This document shows, piece after piece, positions 29,998 to 37,365 of a stretch of 37,365 nt of DNA (its first letter is position 1; the number at the start of each line of letters is the position of its first letter). The stretch spans positions 6,373-43,737 of the forward strand of contig CADEDM010000017.1 in the NCBI GenBank assembly GCA_902826065.1, in the 5' to 3' direction. A program made the translations under genes and the position numbers. The DNA is from an uncultured Acidobacteriota bacterium (GTDB lineage: Bacteria > Acidobacteriota > Vicinamibacteria > Vicinamibacterales > UBA2999). Below the pieces are notes generated by a model that did not search any database, had not been told where the DNA came from, and saw nothing but the letters and a program-made list of their open reading frames with translations.

Positions 29998-32025
29998 ATG
30001 ACGCAGCGCCGGTTCTCGACGGCCGTCGCGGCTGTGGCGCTCGCCGCGCTCGCCGGCGGCCTCCCCCCGTCCCTCGACGCACAGGGACCGCAGCCGTGGA
30101 CGGCGCGCGACCTGTCGCGCCTCCTCGCGGTGGGCGATGTCGAGGTCTCACCGGCGGGCACGCACGTCGCGTACACGGTCGTGCACAACAGCGACACCGG
30201 GCGTCCCCAGGCCACGCTCACGATCCGCAACCTGACCACGGGCGCCAGCCACGACCTGCCGCGCGGATCGTCGGGGCCGCGCTGGGCGCCCGACGGCCGG
30301 CGCCTCGGCTATCTGGGCCCGACGCCCGAGGGTTACGGCCTCGTGGTCAGCGAGGCCGACGGCAGCGGCGCGCGCCTCATCGCCAAGGTCGAGAGCACGA
30401 ACCATCCGCTGCCGTCGGCGGCGGCGTCGGTGGCGTGGGCACCCGACGGCCGGCGCGTGGCCTTCGTCTCGGCCACGCCGGGTCCCGAACACGCGCAGGC
30501 CAACGGCGACCCGATGGTCATCACCCGCTATCTCTACAAGCCGACGGCCGGTGAGGGACTGACGCGGTTCAACGACAACAAGCGGACCCACGTGTTCGTG
30601 ACCGACGTCGGCACGCGCCAGGTGACGCAGCTCACCGACGGCGCGACCTACGAGCACTCGATCGACTGGGCGCCCGGCGGCGACGTCATCTCGTTCATCT
30701 CGAATCGCGAGGCGGATGCGGACCGCTTCTTCAACTACGACGTGCTCACGGTGTCGGCGCGCACGCGCGACGTCCGCCGGCTCACCACGACGAAGAGCGC
30801 GGAGTACGCGCCGGCGTGGTCGCCCGACGGGCGCCGTCTCGCCTTCCTCGGCACGCGCCGCGACCTGACGTCGTCCGAGACGACGATGGAAGACACGCAC
30901 GTCTGGGTGATGCAGGCGGACGGCAGCGGCCGCATCGAGCTGGGCAAGGACATCGACAACCGCCAGGGACCGCCGCAGTGGTCGGCCGACGGCCGCTGGG
31001 TCTACTTCACCGTGCAGGAGCGTGGCAGCGTGAAGCTGCTGCGGCTGCCGGCCGATGGCGGCGCCGCCGAGGTCGTGGCCGGCGACCGCGGGTCGGTCGG
31101 CGCCTGGTCGCTCGGCGGCGACACGCTGGCCTACGCCTTCACGTCACCGTCCGGTCCCGCAGACCTCTACACCCGCCGCGGGACCGCCGCGCCCGAGCGG
31201 CGCACCACGCTGAACGCCGCGCTGCTGGCCGAGCGGGCGACGGCGGAGGTCGAAGCTCTCACGTTCCGCAGCGCCGACGGCACCGAGATCGAAGCGTTCC
31301 TGACCCTGCCGCAGGGACGCACGATGACGTCGACGCATCCGCTGATCGCGCTCATCCACGGCGGGCCGCACGGCCAGCAGGGGCCGGCGTTCAACCACAA
31401 GGCGCAGGTCTACGCGGCCCAGGGCTGGGCCTCGCTGATGGTGAACTACCGCGGCTCGACCGGCTACGGACAAGCGCTCGCCGACAAGATCTTCGGCGAC
31501 CAGAACGGCGCCGAGGCCCGCGATGTCGTGGCCGGTGTCGACGCCGCGCTGGCGAAGTACCCGTGGTTCGATCGCTCGAAGCTCGGCATCGAGGGCGGGA
31601 GCTACGGCGGGCAGCTCACCAACTGGATCATCACCGAGACGGATCGCTTCGCGGCGGCGATCCCGAGCGCCGGCATCGCCAACCTGGTCAGCTTCAACTA
31701 CATGGCCTATTACCACGACTACCTGGCCGTGGAGTTCGGACGCTACCCGCATCAGGACGGGCTGATGGACGTGCTGTGGCAGCGCTCGCCGATCCGCCAG
31801 ATCCACAAGGCGAAGACCCCGACGCTCATCCTGCACGGCGAGAACGACAACGACGTGCCGATCGCCGAGGCGGAACAGCTGTACGTGGCGCTGCACGACG
31901 TCGGCGTGAAGACCGAGCTGGTGCGCTATCCGCGCGAAGGCCACGGCCTGCGTGAAACCGGCCATGTGATCGACGCGCTCGAGCGCAGCATCGACTGGTA
32001 CCGCACGCACTTCGCCGCGCCGTAG
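29998..32025 (+). CDS. Exported S9-family prolyl oligopeptidase-type serine peptidase
   Basis: ATG 29998 gives 675 residues; GTG 29965 would extend it by 11. A signal peptide (FSTAVAAVALAALAGGLPPS) is followed by a WD40/TolB-like propeller with repeated (A/S)(P/A)DG(R/K) blades (GPRWAPDGRRLGYLGPT, VAWAPDGRRVAFVSATPGPE, PAWSPDGRRLAFLGTRRD, PQWSADGRWVYFTVQERG). The C-terminal alpha/beta-hydrolase has the catalytic serine S535 in GIEGGSYGGQLTNW, D617 in HGENDNDVPIAEAE and H649 in YPREGHGLRETGH. Such enzymes cleave short peptides, many as dipeptidyl or acylaminoacyl peptidases, in the periplasm. The specificity cannot be fixed. Confidence 0.94.
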   Translation: MTQRRFSTAVAAVALAALAGGLPPSLDAQGPQPWTARDLSRLLAVGDVEVSPAGTHVAYTVVHNSDTGRPQATLTIRNLTTGASHDLPRGSSGPRWAPDGRRLGYLGPTPEGYGLVVSEADGSGARLIAKVESTNHPLPSAAASVAWAPDGRRVAFVSATPGPEHAQANGDPMVITRYLYKPTAGEGLTRFNDNKRTHVFVTDVGTRQVTQLTDGATYEHSIDWAPGGDVISFISNREADADRFFNYDVLTVSARTRDVRRLTTTKSAEYAPAWSPDGRRLAFLGTRRDLTSSETTMEDTHVWVMQADGSGRIELGKDIDNRQGPPQWSADGRWVYFTVQERGSVKLLRLPADGGAAEVVAGDRGSVGAWSLGGDTLAYAFTSPSGPADLYTRRGTAAPERRTTLNAALLAERATAEVEALTFRSADGTEIEAFLTLPQGRTMTSTHPLIALIHGGPHGQQGPAFNHKAQVYAAQGWASLMVNYRGSTGYGQALADKIFGDQNGAEARDVVAGVDAALAKYPWFDRSKLGIEGGSYGGQLTNWIITETDRFAAAIPSAGIANLVSFNYMAYYHDYLAVEFGRYPHQDGLMDVLWQRSPIRQIHKAKTPTLILHGENDNDVPIAEAEQLYVALHDVGVKTELVRYPREGHGLRETGHVIDALERSIDWYRTHFAAP

Positions 32026-32084
32026 GGGCGATGTTTTTCCACCAACCCGAGCCCCGGGGCCCCGAGACCCGCTAAAGTAGTCCC

Positions 32085-32927
32085 GTGTTCAAGCGCCAGA
32101 CCTCCGGGTCGGTCGTGTGCTCGTCGTGCGGCGTGCTCGTCGGCGTGAACGACCCCGTCTGCTACAACTGCAATCGCCGCAACCCGGGGCTGTGGGGGTT
32201 CGCGCCGGCGTTCCGCCGCCTCGGGCAGGACCTGGGCTTCGTGCCGCTGGTCATGGGCGCGACGATCGTGCTCTACGTCCTGTCGCTGCTGCTCTCGGGC
32301 GGCGGCCTGCAGACGATGTTCTCACCCGGCAGCCGGGTCCTGGTACTGCTCGGCGCCAGCGGCTCGATTCCCGTCTTCGGAATGGGCCGCTGGTGGACGG
32401 TGCTCACCGCCGGCTGGCTGCACGCCGGCCTGCTCCACATCTTCTTCAACGCCTTGTGGATCCGGCAGCTCGCGCCGGCGGTGGCCGAGCTCTTCGGCCC
32501 GGGCCGCATGGTGCTGCTCTACGTGCTGTCGGGCGTCGTGGGCTTCACGTTCACGTCGGTGGCCGGGCAGTACATCGGCTTCCTGCCGGTGATCGGCGGC
32601 GCGCAGTTGTCGGTGGGCGCGTCGGCGCCGATCTTCGGCCTGCTCGGGGCGGTGGTGCGCTACGGGCAGCGCACCGGCAGCAGCCATGCGCGTGACGTCG
32701 GTCTGCAGTACGCCGTGATGATGGGCATCTTCGGACTGATCATGCCGGGCATCGACAACCAGGCGCACCTGGGCGGGTTCGTCGGCGGCTACCTGGGCGC
32801 GGTGGTGCTCGATCCCCTCAAGCCGGAGCGCGTCGACCATCTCGTCGGCGCGGTCGTGGCCCTGCTCGTGACCGCGGTCGCCCTGGTCGCGTCGGTGGTC
32901 ACGGTCCTGCCTCTGCTCATGCGCTGA
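32085..32927 (+). CDS. Rhomboid-family intramembrane serine protease with N-terminal zinc ribbon
   Basis: A GTG start gives 280 residues. The N-terminus has a zinc-ribbon pattern, C12-SS-C15 and C26-YN-C29, before the membrane part. Rhomboid motifs: GRWWTVLTAGWLHAGLLHIF, FNALWIRQLAPAVAELFGPG, the catalytic serine in SVGASAPIFGLLGAVV and the catalytic histidine in GIDNQAHLGGFVGGYLGAVV. Six hydrophobic segments follow the expected layout and a last long one is at the C-terminus (VVALLVTAVALVASVVTVLP). Rhomboids cleave membrane proteins within the bilayer. The zinc ribbon may handle substrates or nucleic acid; its role here is unknown. Confidence 0.92.
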   Translation: MFKRQTSGSVVCSSCGVLVGVNDPVCYNCNRRNPGLWGFAPAFRRLGQDLGFVPLVMGATIVLYVLSLLLSGGGLQTMFSPGSRVLVLLGASGSIPVFGMGRWWTVLTAGWLHAGLLHIFFNALWIRQLAPAVAELFGPGRMVLLYVLSGVVGFTFTSVAGQYIGFLPVIGGAQLSVGASAPIFGLLGAVVRYGQRTGSSHARDVGLQYAVMMGIFGLIMPGIDNQAHLGGFVGGYLGAVVLDPLKPERVDHLVGAVVALLVTAVALVASVVTVLPLLMR

Positions 32928-33320
32928 CGGCCGTCCAGTCCGAGTTCTTGAATCGGGCGCGCCCAAAAAGCCGAACGCTTCGGGCCCGGCCCGGTGTGCG
33001 CTTGCGGACGAGCTGGCTGGCCGCCCCCGGGGTTCATCCGCCAATTCCGGCCTGGCCGGGCCGGCAAGGGCCAGATTCCCGACAATCTGCGCGCATAACG
33101 CCCGTTCATCCCGGACATCTGTCGCTCGTCCCACGCCGTTCGAGGCCCGGGCGCGGTGCCCTACGGGCCCTCCGGGGCATGCCGAAACGGGCATCAGCCT
33201 TGCTGTAGGTTCCTCGGGCCGAAGTACGGCGGCAAGCCACGCGACGTGCGGAGACCCATTTCACGGCCGGCTCGTTTCAGTTGGCCGTGTTTGCTCGACC
33301 ACCCCACAGGAGGCTATTCC
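32928..33320. other. Intergenic region before the TonB receptor gene
   Basis: No coding frame with convincing family features is seen. It contains a small hairpin (CCGAA-CGC-TTCGG, about 32973-32985) soon after the rhomboid stop, GC-rich palindromic pieces, and, at the end, CAGGAGG as ribosome-binding site for the gene at 33321. I searched by eye for cobalamin- or other riboswitch motifs and found none convincing. The long leader of a large outer-membrane protein gene may still be regulatory. Confidence 0.5.
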
Positions 33321-36227
33321 ATGGCACGTTGGAGCAGGACACTGCTCGCGCTGGCAGCCGCGGTGCTGCTGGCCGTCCCTAGCGCGTTTGCGCAGGGCGG
33401 CGGCGCAAGCTCGACCGGCAGTATCTCAGGAGAAGTCAAGGACGCGCAGGGCGGCGTACTGCCCGGCGTCACCGTCACCGCCACCAGCCCGGCCCAGATC
33501 GGCGAGCTCACGGCCGTGACCAACGAAGCGGGCATCTACCGCTTCCCGTCGGTGCCTCCTGGCGTGTACGCGATGTCGTACGAGCTGGCCGGCTTCGGCC
33601 CCGTCAAGCGCGACGGCATCCGCATCACGCTGGGCTTCAACGCCCAGGTGAACGTGGAGCTGAGCGTGGCGTCGCTGCAGGAGACCGTGACCGTGAGCGG
33701 TCAGTCGCCCGTCATCGACACCAGCGCCACCCGCGTCCAGACGAACTTCGACTCGCAGCAGCTCGCGTCGCTGCCGAACGCGCGCGACATGTGGTCGCTG
33801 CTGGCCTCGACGCCGTCGGTCACGCTGAACCGCGTCGACGTCGGCGGCGCCACGATGGGCACGCAGACGACCTACTTCGCCTACGGCTACTCGGGCCAGA
33901 ACCGTCCCCTCATCGAGGGCATCAACACGACGGAAGGCACGTCGGCCGCCGGCTTCTACCTCGACTACGGCTCCTTCGAAGAGGTGTTCATCGGCGCGGC
34001 CGGCAACTCGGCCGAGATGCCCACGCCCGGCGTCATCACGCAGTTCGTCGGCAAGAGCGGCAGCAACCAGCTCGGCGCCAGCCTCTACTTCGACATCGAG
34101 GACGAGAGCATCCAGAGCCGCAACCTGTCGGCCGACCAGATCGCGCCCAACACCGCGATCCGCGCCGACGGCAACCGCCTGGCCAGCTACAAGAACCTCA
34201 ACGTCGGCGTCGGCGGCCCGCTCCTGAAGGACAAGATCTGGGGACGCTTCGACTACCTGAACCAGCGCAACTCGGTCGCGGCGCCGCCCTCGGGCAGCTT
34301 CCTCGACGGCACGGCGTTCAACACCAAGCTGTTCAACTACACCGGCAAGGTGACCTACCAGCTGAACCAGGCGAACAAGTTCATCGCCTACCTCCAGCAC
34401 GGCACCAAGCAGCAGCCGAACCGCACCGACATCAACACCGGCGGCGCGCCCACCCACATCACCGCCGACTCGACCACCCTGCAGGACTCGCCGAGCTGGG
34501 TCTACAAGGGTGAGTGGAACGGCACCATCGGCCAGAACCTGTTCGTCGAAGCCCGTGGCGGCCAGTTCGGCTACAACTTCGGCCTGGTCAGCAACACCAC
34601 CGACACGCGCTACGAGTCGCTCGACCGCAACCAGGTGCTGGGTGGCGGCCGCGACTGGCTGAACAAGCGCCGCCGCAACCAGTACACGGTGTCGGCCAGC
34701 TACTTCAAGGACAACTTCCTTGGCGGCTCGCACAACGTGAAGGTCGGTGGCGAGTACCTGGCCGAGACCGGCAACATCATCTGGAACCAGGGCTACGCCG
34801 ACAACGTGATCCACTTCGTGAACGGCGACCTCACCGGCGCGCTGGCGGCGACCACGCCGGTGCAGGTGCGCCTCTACTACAACTCGGACAGCAAGAACGA
34901 GCTGGGCACCACCAGCCTGTTCGTGACCGACTCGTGGCGCGTCAACAAGCTCACGCTGAACGTCGGCCTGCGCTACGACCGCTACAACGCCGGCCTGCCC
35001 GAGCAGTCGCTGCCGGCCGGACGCTTCACCACCGGCGCCAATTACCCGGCGCGTCCGGGCCTCGTGAAGTTCAACCACATCGTGCCGCGCATCGGCGCCA
35101 CCTACGACATCATGGGTGACGGCAAGACGGTGGTGAAGGCCAACTACGGCCGCTTCGCGTTCAACCCCGGTGTGAACCTGGCCGACGCGGTCAGCGAGAA
35201 CACCTCGAACCAGTACGAAGTGTGGACGTGGAACGACCTCAACGGCGACCGCGTCTACCAGGACAACGAGAAGGTGGGCACGCAGCCGACGCAGAAGTTC
35301 GGCGGCCTGGCCAGCACCTCCCTCGACCCGAACCTCGAGAACTCGTACACCGACGAGGCCTCGGCCTTCGTCGAGCGCCAGGTCATCACCGACCTCGGCG
35401 TGCGCGTCGGGTTCGTGTGGAAGAAGGACTCCAACGGCTGGCAGCAGATCGGCGCGCCGAACGGCCGCCCCTACAGCGCCTACAACGTGCCGAACACCAT
35501 CTCGGAGCCCGGCCCCGACGGCAGCCTCGCGACGGTGGGTGACAACACCCAGATCACGGTGTTCAACCTCGACAGCACCGCCCGTCCGGCCACGACCATC
35601 GTGCAGAACGTCGACGGCTACGAGGGCACCTACAAGACCCTCGAGTTCTCGGCCAACAAGCGCTACTCGAACCGCTGGTCGGCGCTCGCGTCGTTCTCCT
35701 ACGTGTGGACGCACGAGTTCAACAACCAGTACTTCAGCAACCGCTTCGGTCTGACCGTGTCGCAGCAGTCGCTGTTCGGGCCCTACGGCCTGAACCCCAA
35801 CGACCGCAACGACAACGAGTTCACCAACTGGAACGCCAAGCTCTCCGGCACGGTCGACGCCGGCTGGGGCGTGAACGTCACGCCGGTGCTGAAGCTGCAG
35901 AGCGGTGCGCCCTACGGCCGCTTCGCCAACATCCCCGGCTGCACGGCCGCGGTCACGGCGAACTGCATGAACTACGGCGCGCAGCAGGTGCTGATCGAGC
36001 CGATCGGCACGCGCCGCCAGGACAACGTGGCGGTGTTCGACGTCCGCGCCGAGAAGACGTTCCGCTTCGCCCAGAAGGCGCGCGTGGGCGTGTTCGCCGA
36101 CGTGTTCAACATCATGAACTCCAACACCGCCGTGAACATCGCGTGGGTGTCGGGTGCGACGTTCGAGCGCGCGACCACGGTGCTCAACCCGCGCATCGCC
36201 AAGTTCGGCGTGAAGTTCGACTGGTAA
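33321..36227 (+). CDS. Oar-like TonB-dependent receptor with carboxypeptidase-regulatory domain
   Basis: ATG 33321 follows CAGGAGG. The 968-residue product has a signal peptide (LLALAAAVLLAVPSAFAQGG). Then a carboxypeptidase-regulatory-like domain (GSISGEVKDAQGGVLPGVTV, GIYRFPSVPPGVYAMSYELA), a plug domain (SLQETVTVSGQSPVIDTSAT through VDVGGATMGTQTTYFAYGYS) and a long barrel with YDRYNAGLPEQSLPAG, VVKANYGRFAFNPGVN and a final FGVKFDW ending in an aromatic residue, as outer-membrane barrels do. Such large receptors are numerous in Acidobacteria and take up unknown substrates, often carbohydrate or peptide. The ligand is not known. A clear terminator follows. Confidence 0.95.
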   Translation: MARWSRTLLALAAAVLLAVPSAFAQGGGASSTGSISGEVKDAQGGVLPGVTVTATSPAQIGELTAVTNEAGIYRFPSVPPGVYAMSYELAGFGPVKRDGIRITLGFNAQVNVELSVASLQETVTVSGQSPVIDTSATRVQTNFDSQQLASLPNARDMWSLLASTPSVTLNRVDVGGATMGTQTTYFAYGYSGQNRPLIEGINTTEGTSAAGFYLDYGSFEEVFIGAAGNSAEMPTPGVITQFVGKSGSNQLGASLYFDIEDESIQSRNLSADQIAPNTAIRADGNRLASYKNLNVGVGGPLLKDKIWGRFDYLNQRNSVAAPPSGSFLDGTAFNTKLFNYTGKVTYQLNQANKFIAYLQHGTKQQPNRTDINTGGAPTHITADSTTLQDSPSWVYKGEWNGTIGQNLFVEARGGQFGYNFGLVSNTTDTRYESLDRNQVLGGGRDWLNKRRRNQYTVSASYFKDNFLGGSHNVKVGGEYLAETGNIIWNQGYADNVIHFVNGDLTGALAATTPVQVRLYYNSDSKNELGTTSLFVTDSWRVNKLTLNVGLRYDRYNAGLPEQSLPAGRFTTGANYPARPGLVKFNHIVPRIGATYDIMGDGKTVVKANYGRFAFNPGVNLADAVSENTSNQYEVWTWNDLNGDRVYQDNEKVGTQPTQKFGGLASTSLDPNLENSYTDEASAFVERQVITDLGVRVGFVWKKDSNGWQQIGAPNGRPYSAYNVPNTISEPGPDGSLATVGDNTQITVFNLDSTARPATTIVQNVDGYEGTYKTLEFSANKRYSNRWSALASFSYVWTHEFNNQYFSNRFGLTVSQQSLFGPYGLNPNDRNDNEFTNWNAKLSGTVDAGWGVNVTPVLKLQSGAPYGRFANIPGCTAAVTANCMNYGAQQVLIEPIGTRRQDNVAVFDVRAEKTFRFAQKARVGVFADVFNIMNSNTAVNIAWVSGATFERATTVLNPRIAKFGVKFDW

Positions 36228-36249
36228 CACTGCGCCTGACGTAACAACG

Positions 36250-36290
36250 AAGGGCCGGGCGGCTGATGCCGTCCGGCCCTTTGTCTTGTA
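36250..36290 (+). terminator. Rho-independent terminator of the TonB receptor gene
   Basis: AAGGGCCGG (36250-36258) pairs with CCGGCCCTT (36273-36281), extended by five further pairs including one G-U, with loop TGAT (36264-36267). It is followed by TGTCTTGT, a weak T-rich tail. It lies 23 bases after the stop. Confidence 0.88.
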
Positions 36291-36353
36291 CGGTGGTCCG
36301 ACCACCGGACTTGTGTGCCCGTGAATCTTGATGGCGGCAGGCGCGGCGAGAGC

Positions 36354-36553
36354 GGCGCCGCGCTACGGCACCATCGCGCTCTGCGGCTGGGGAGCCTTCG
36401 CGCTGGCCGAGGATGCGAGCGGCTGCCGGGCCAGCAGCGCGACGCGCGGACTTTGCGCGTTGGGGTGGAGCCCAGCCCTCCGCTCTTGCCGCGCGCTTCG
36501 TGCAGCAGATCACAGCCGCTGAGCCCGATGGTGCCGCAGCACGCCGCCGCTGG
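36354..36553 (+). repeat. Left copy of an inverted pair of about 190-bp repeats
   Basis: The left copy reads from CGCCGCGCTACGGCACCATC to GATGGTGCCGCAGCACGCCG. Its reverse complement reappears at 36961-37146, with long shared pieces, for example CTTCGCGCTGGCCGAGGAT (here about 36389-36415) and CAGCAGATCACAGCCGCTGA. A middle piece of some 30 bases differs. The ends of this copy are also imperfect inverted repeats of each other over about 30 bases. Confidence 0.8.
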
Positions 36554-36655
36554 CTTGGGCAGTGTCGATCGCAAACTGCGTCGTTCGGTAGCACCTGCCA
36601 TAGCCGCAGACCCGTCCCTTCAGCGATCTTCCGCCGCCAGCCGGCAGTACTCGAG

Positions 36656-36874
36656 GTGAAGTCCGACGTGGCTGCCCAATGGGATCAAGTCGAAGGGACC
36701 GCGGCCAGGCTGGCAACGGTGGCGCGGCATTACGGGCCCGGAGTGTCGGTCGGGCCACGCGCGGGTCCTCGCATTCCGCTCTGGGAACTGATTGGTTGCA
36801 TTCACTACGCGAGCAGTATGGTGAGCTCGAAGACCAAGGATGCTACGAAGCACTACGACGAGAGCGACGTCTAG
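36656..36874 (+). CDS. Possible small gene inside the repeat-flanked segment
   Basis: GTG 36656 opens a 72-residue frame (VKSDVAAQWDQVEGTAARLA ... LWELIGCIHYASSMVSSKTK, ending KHYDESDV) after a purine-rich CGAG. Base composition is less GC-rich than its surroundings. Another overlapping frame, starting at ATG 36679, is also open and contains HSLREQYGELEDQ. Neither is recognised, and the region may hold no gene. It is noted because it lies between two inverted repeats, as cargo of a small element would. Confidence 0.3.
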   Translation: MKSDVAAQWDQVEGTAARLATVARHYGPGVSVGPRAGPRIPLWELIGCIHYASSMVSSKTKDATKHYDESDV

Positions 36875-36960
36875 CAGACGTAGCAGCCGACTGCGCGGTC
36901 ATGCAGCGCGTCCTACCACCGCGGCTGATGCACGGTCATTGTGGGTCGGCGAGCCACCTG

Positions 36961-37146
36961 ACGAGCGGCGTCGCGCTGCGGCACGATCGGGCTCAGCGGC
37001 TGTGATCTGCTGCACGGAGCGCGCGGCACGAGCGGAGGGCTGGGCTGCCTCGTGACGGGACCCGGCGGGTGCCCGGCAGCCGCTCGTATCCTCGGCCAGC
37101 GCGAAGTCTCCCCAGCCGCAGAGCACGATGGTGGCGTAGCGCGGCG
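36961..37146 (-). repeat. Right copy of the inverted repeat pair
   Basis: On the minus strand this copy reads like the left one: GCGCTACGCCACCATCGTGC, the shared block CTTCGCGCTGGCCGAGGATA, CGAGCGGCTGCCGGGCA, then the CCCAGCCCTCCGCTCGTGCC block and GCAGCAGATCACAGCCGCTG. The 0.4-kb core between the copies is 36554-36960. Confidence 0.8.
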
Positions 37147-37170
37147 ACGCTCGACGCGGGCGCGCTCGCG

Positions 37171-37365
37171 TCAGCGCGGGGCGTCGGTCGGTGTGATGTC
37201 GGACGCCGCCGGTGGCGGCTCTCTGTCCACCCAGGCGGCGATAGCCTCGCGCGACCAGCGGTGATCGTCGTTCAGGTGGACGATGAGGGCGCCTAGCGTC
37301 AGCACCTTCCTGCAGCCCTCACCCGGGCAGCGGCGCACGGTGCCGTCGAGGACGTCGAAGTAGGC
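37171..37365 (-). CDS. Small Cys/His protein, N-terminal part beyond window
   Basis: The frame is open from the window edge to TGA (37171-37173), 64 residues. It reads AYFDVLDGTVRRCPGEGCRK, then VLTLGALIVHLNDDHRWSRE and AIAAWVDREPPPAA. The pattern C-x4-C-x11-H-L-N-D-D-H resembles a single zinc finger, and the HLNDxHRWSRE-(A/R)IA-W stretch is a known style of small uncharacterised bacterial and phage proteins. Function unknown. Its start lies outside the window. Confidence 0.7.
   Translation of the reverse strand, partial: AYFDVLDGTVRRCPGEGCRKVLTLGALIVHLNDDHRWSREAIAAWVDREPPPAASDITPTDAPR

Noticed and set aside
27681..30239. 852-codon minus-strand frame
   Set aside because: It runs antisense to the aldo/keto reductase and out of frame in the CNNM/CorC gene; the product is a low-complexity Arg/Ala/Gly shadow.
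32928..33320. Riboswitch in the TonB receptor leader
   Set aside because: No cobalamin box or other known conserved core could be recognised by eye.
33426..36305. Very long open frame antisense to the TonB receptor (959 codons)
   Set aside because: It is a high-GC shadow, rich in Val, Ala, Gly and Arg without domains; the plus-strand receptor explains the region.
36354..37146. Integron attC sites flanking a cassette
   Set aside because: The repeats are palindromic and flank a small frame, but no GTTRRRY core sites are seen and the copies are in inverted order.
1..37365. CRISPR arrays, rRNA genes or prophage structural genes
   Set aside because: No regularly spaced repeats of that kind, rRNA sequence or phage gene set was seen.

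Overview
The window is GC-rich bacterial DNA and appears to consist of two stretches of different origin that meet near 8.58 kb. The left part (about 1-8.58 kb) carries several '6-bladed beta-propeller' secreted proteins and lipoproteins with the GRxGxGPGE(F/Y) motif, a TolC-type efflux protein and a LuxR-type helix-turn-helix frame. This style suggests Gemmatimonadota. The right part (8.58 kb to the end) looks like Acidobacteriota, probably Vicinamibacterales: a very large Oar-like TonB receptor, an S9 peptidase, a cytochrome P460, FixJ-type regulators and a tetratricopeptide protein whose export signal is missing exactly at the seam. The taxonomy is inferred from gene style; no search was possible. 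The seam may be an assembly join or a real transfer.

Left part: a partial TolC-like gene and an orphan HTH frame on the minus strand, then a plus-strand cluster. The cluster has a thioredoxin-like lipoprotein with a CFEC motif, a 62-residue exported peptide with six cysteines, four beta-propeller proteins, a broken AAA ATPase gene, and a protein combining a carboxypeptidase-regulatory-like domain with a TonB-plug-like domain but no barrel. The last three genes are joined by ATGA overlaps.

Middle part (8.6-16.5 kb): a tetratricopeptide protein, an exported metallo-beta-lactamase-fold hydrolase, two FixJ/NarL-type response regulators, a receiver-only protein, a membrane histidine kinase, an epoxide hydrolase, a cytochrome P460 and tRNA-Ser(GGA).

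The most interesting block is 16.5-22.5 kb. One minus-strand cluster encodes an ECF sigma factor, its membrane anti-sigma factor, a Tat-exported MsrP/YedY-like molybdoenzyme, a membrane cytochrome b, an exported methionine-rich repeat protein, and exported MsrB and MsrA. Three copies of GGAATA-N14-GGACAT(T/A), with identical spacing, precede the sigma gene, the molybdoenzyme gene and the methionine-rich gene, so the unit is probably an autoregulated regulon. Divergent from it is a peroxiredoxin-like/DsbD-like fusion gene whose in-frame TGA (W-TGA-PYC) is followed by a perfect hairpin, a strong candidate for selenocysteine insertion. Together this looks like an envelope system for repairing oxidised methionine, comparable to the SigF/NrsF-MrpX-YedY1-YedZ1 hypochlorite response of Azospira, with MsrA, MsrB and a possible selenoprotein reductant added.

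Right part: a DUF4394 protein, a pair of unrecognised genes, an NHL-type propeller, an EVE-domain protein, an aldo/keto reductase, a CNNM/CorC-type membrane protein, an S9 peptidase, a rhomboid with a zinc ribbon, and the TonB receptor with a clear terminator. The last kilobase holds an inverted pair of about 190-bp repeats around a 0.4-kb core, and the C-terminal part of a small Cys/His protein.
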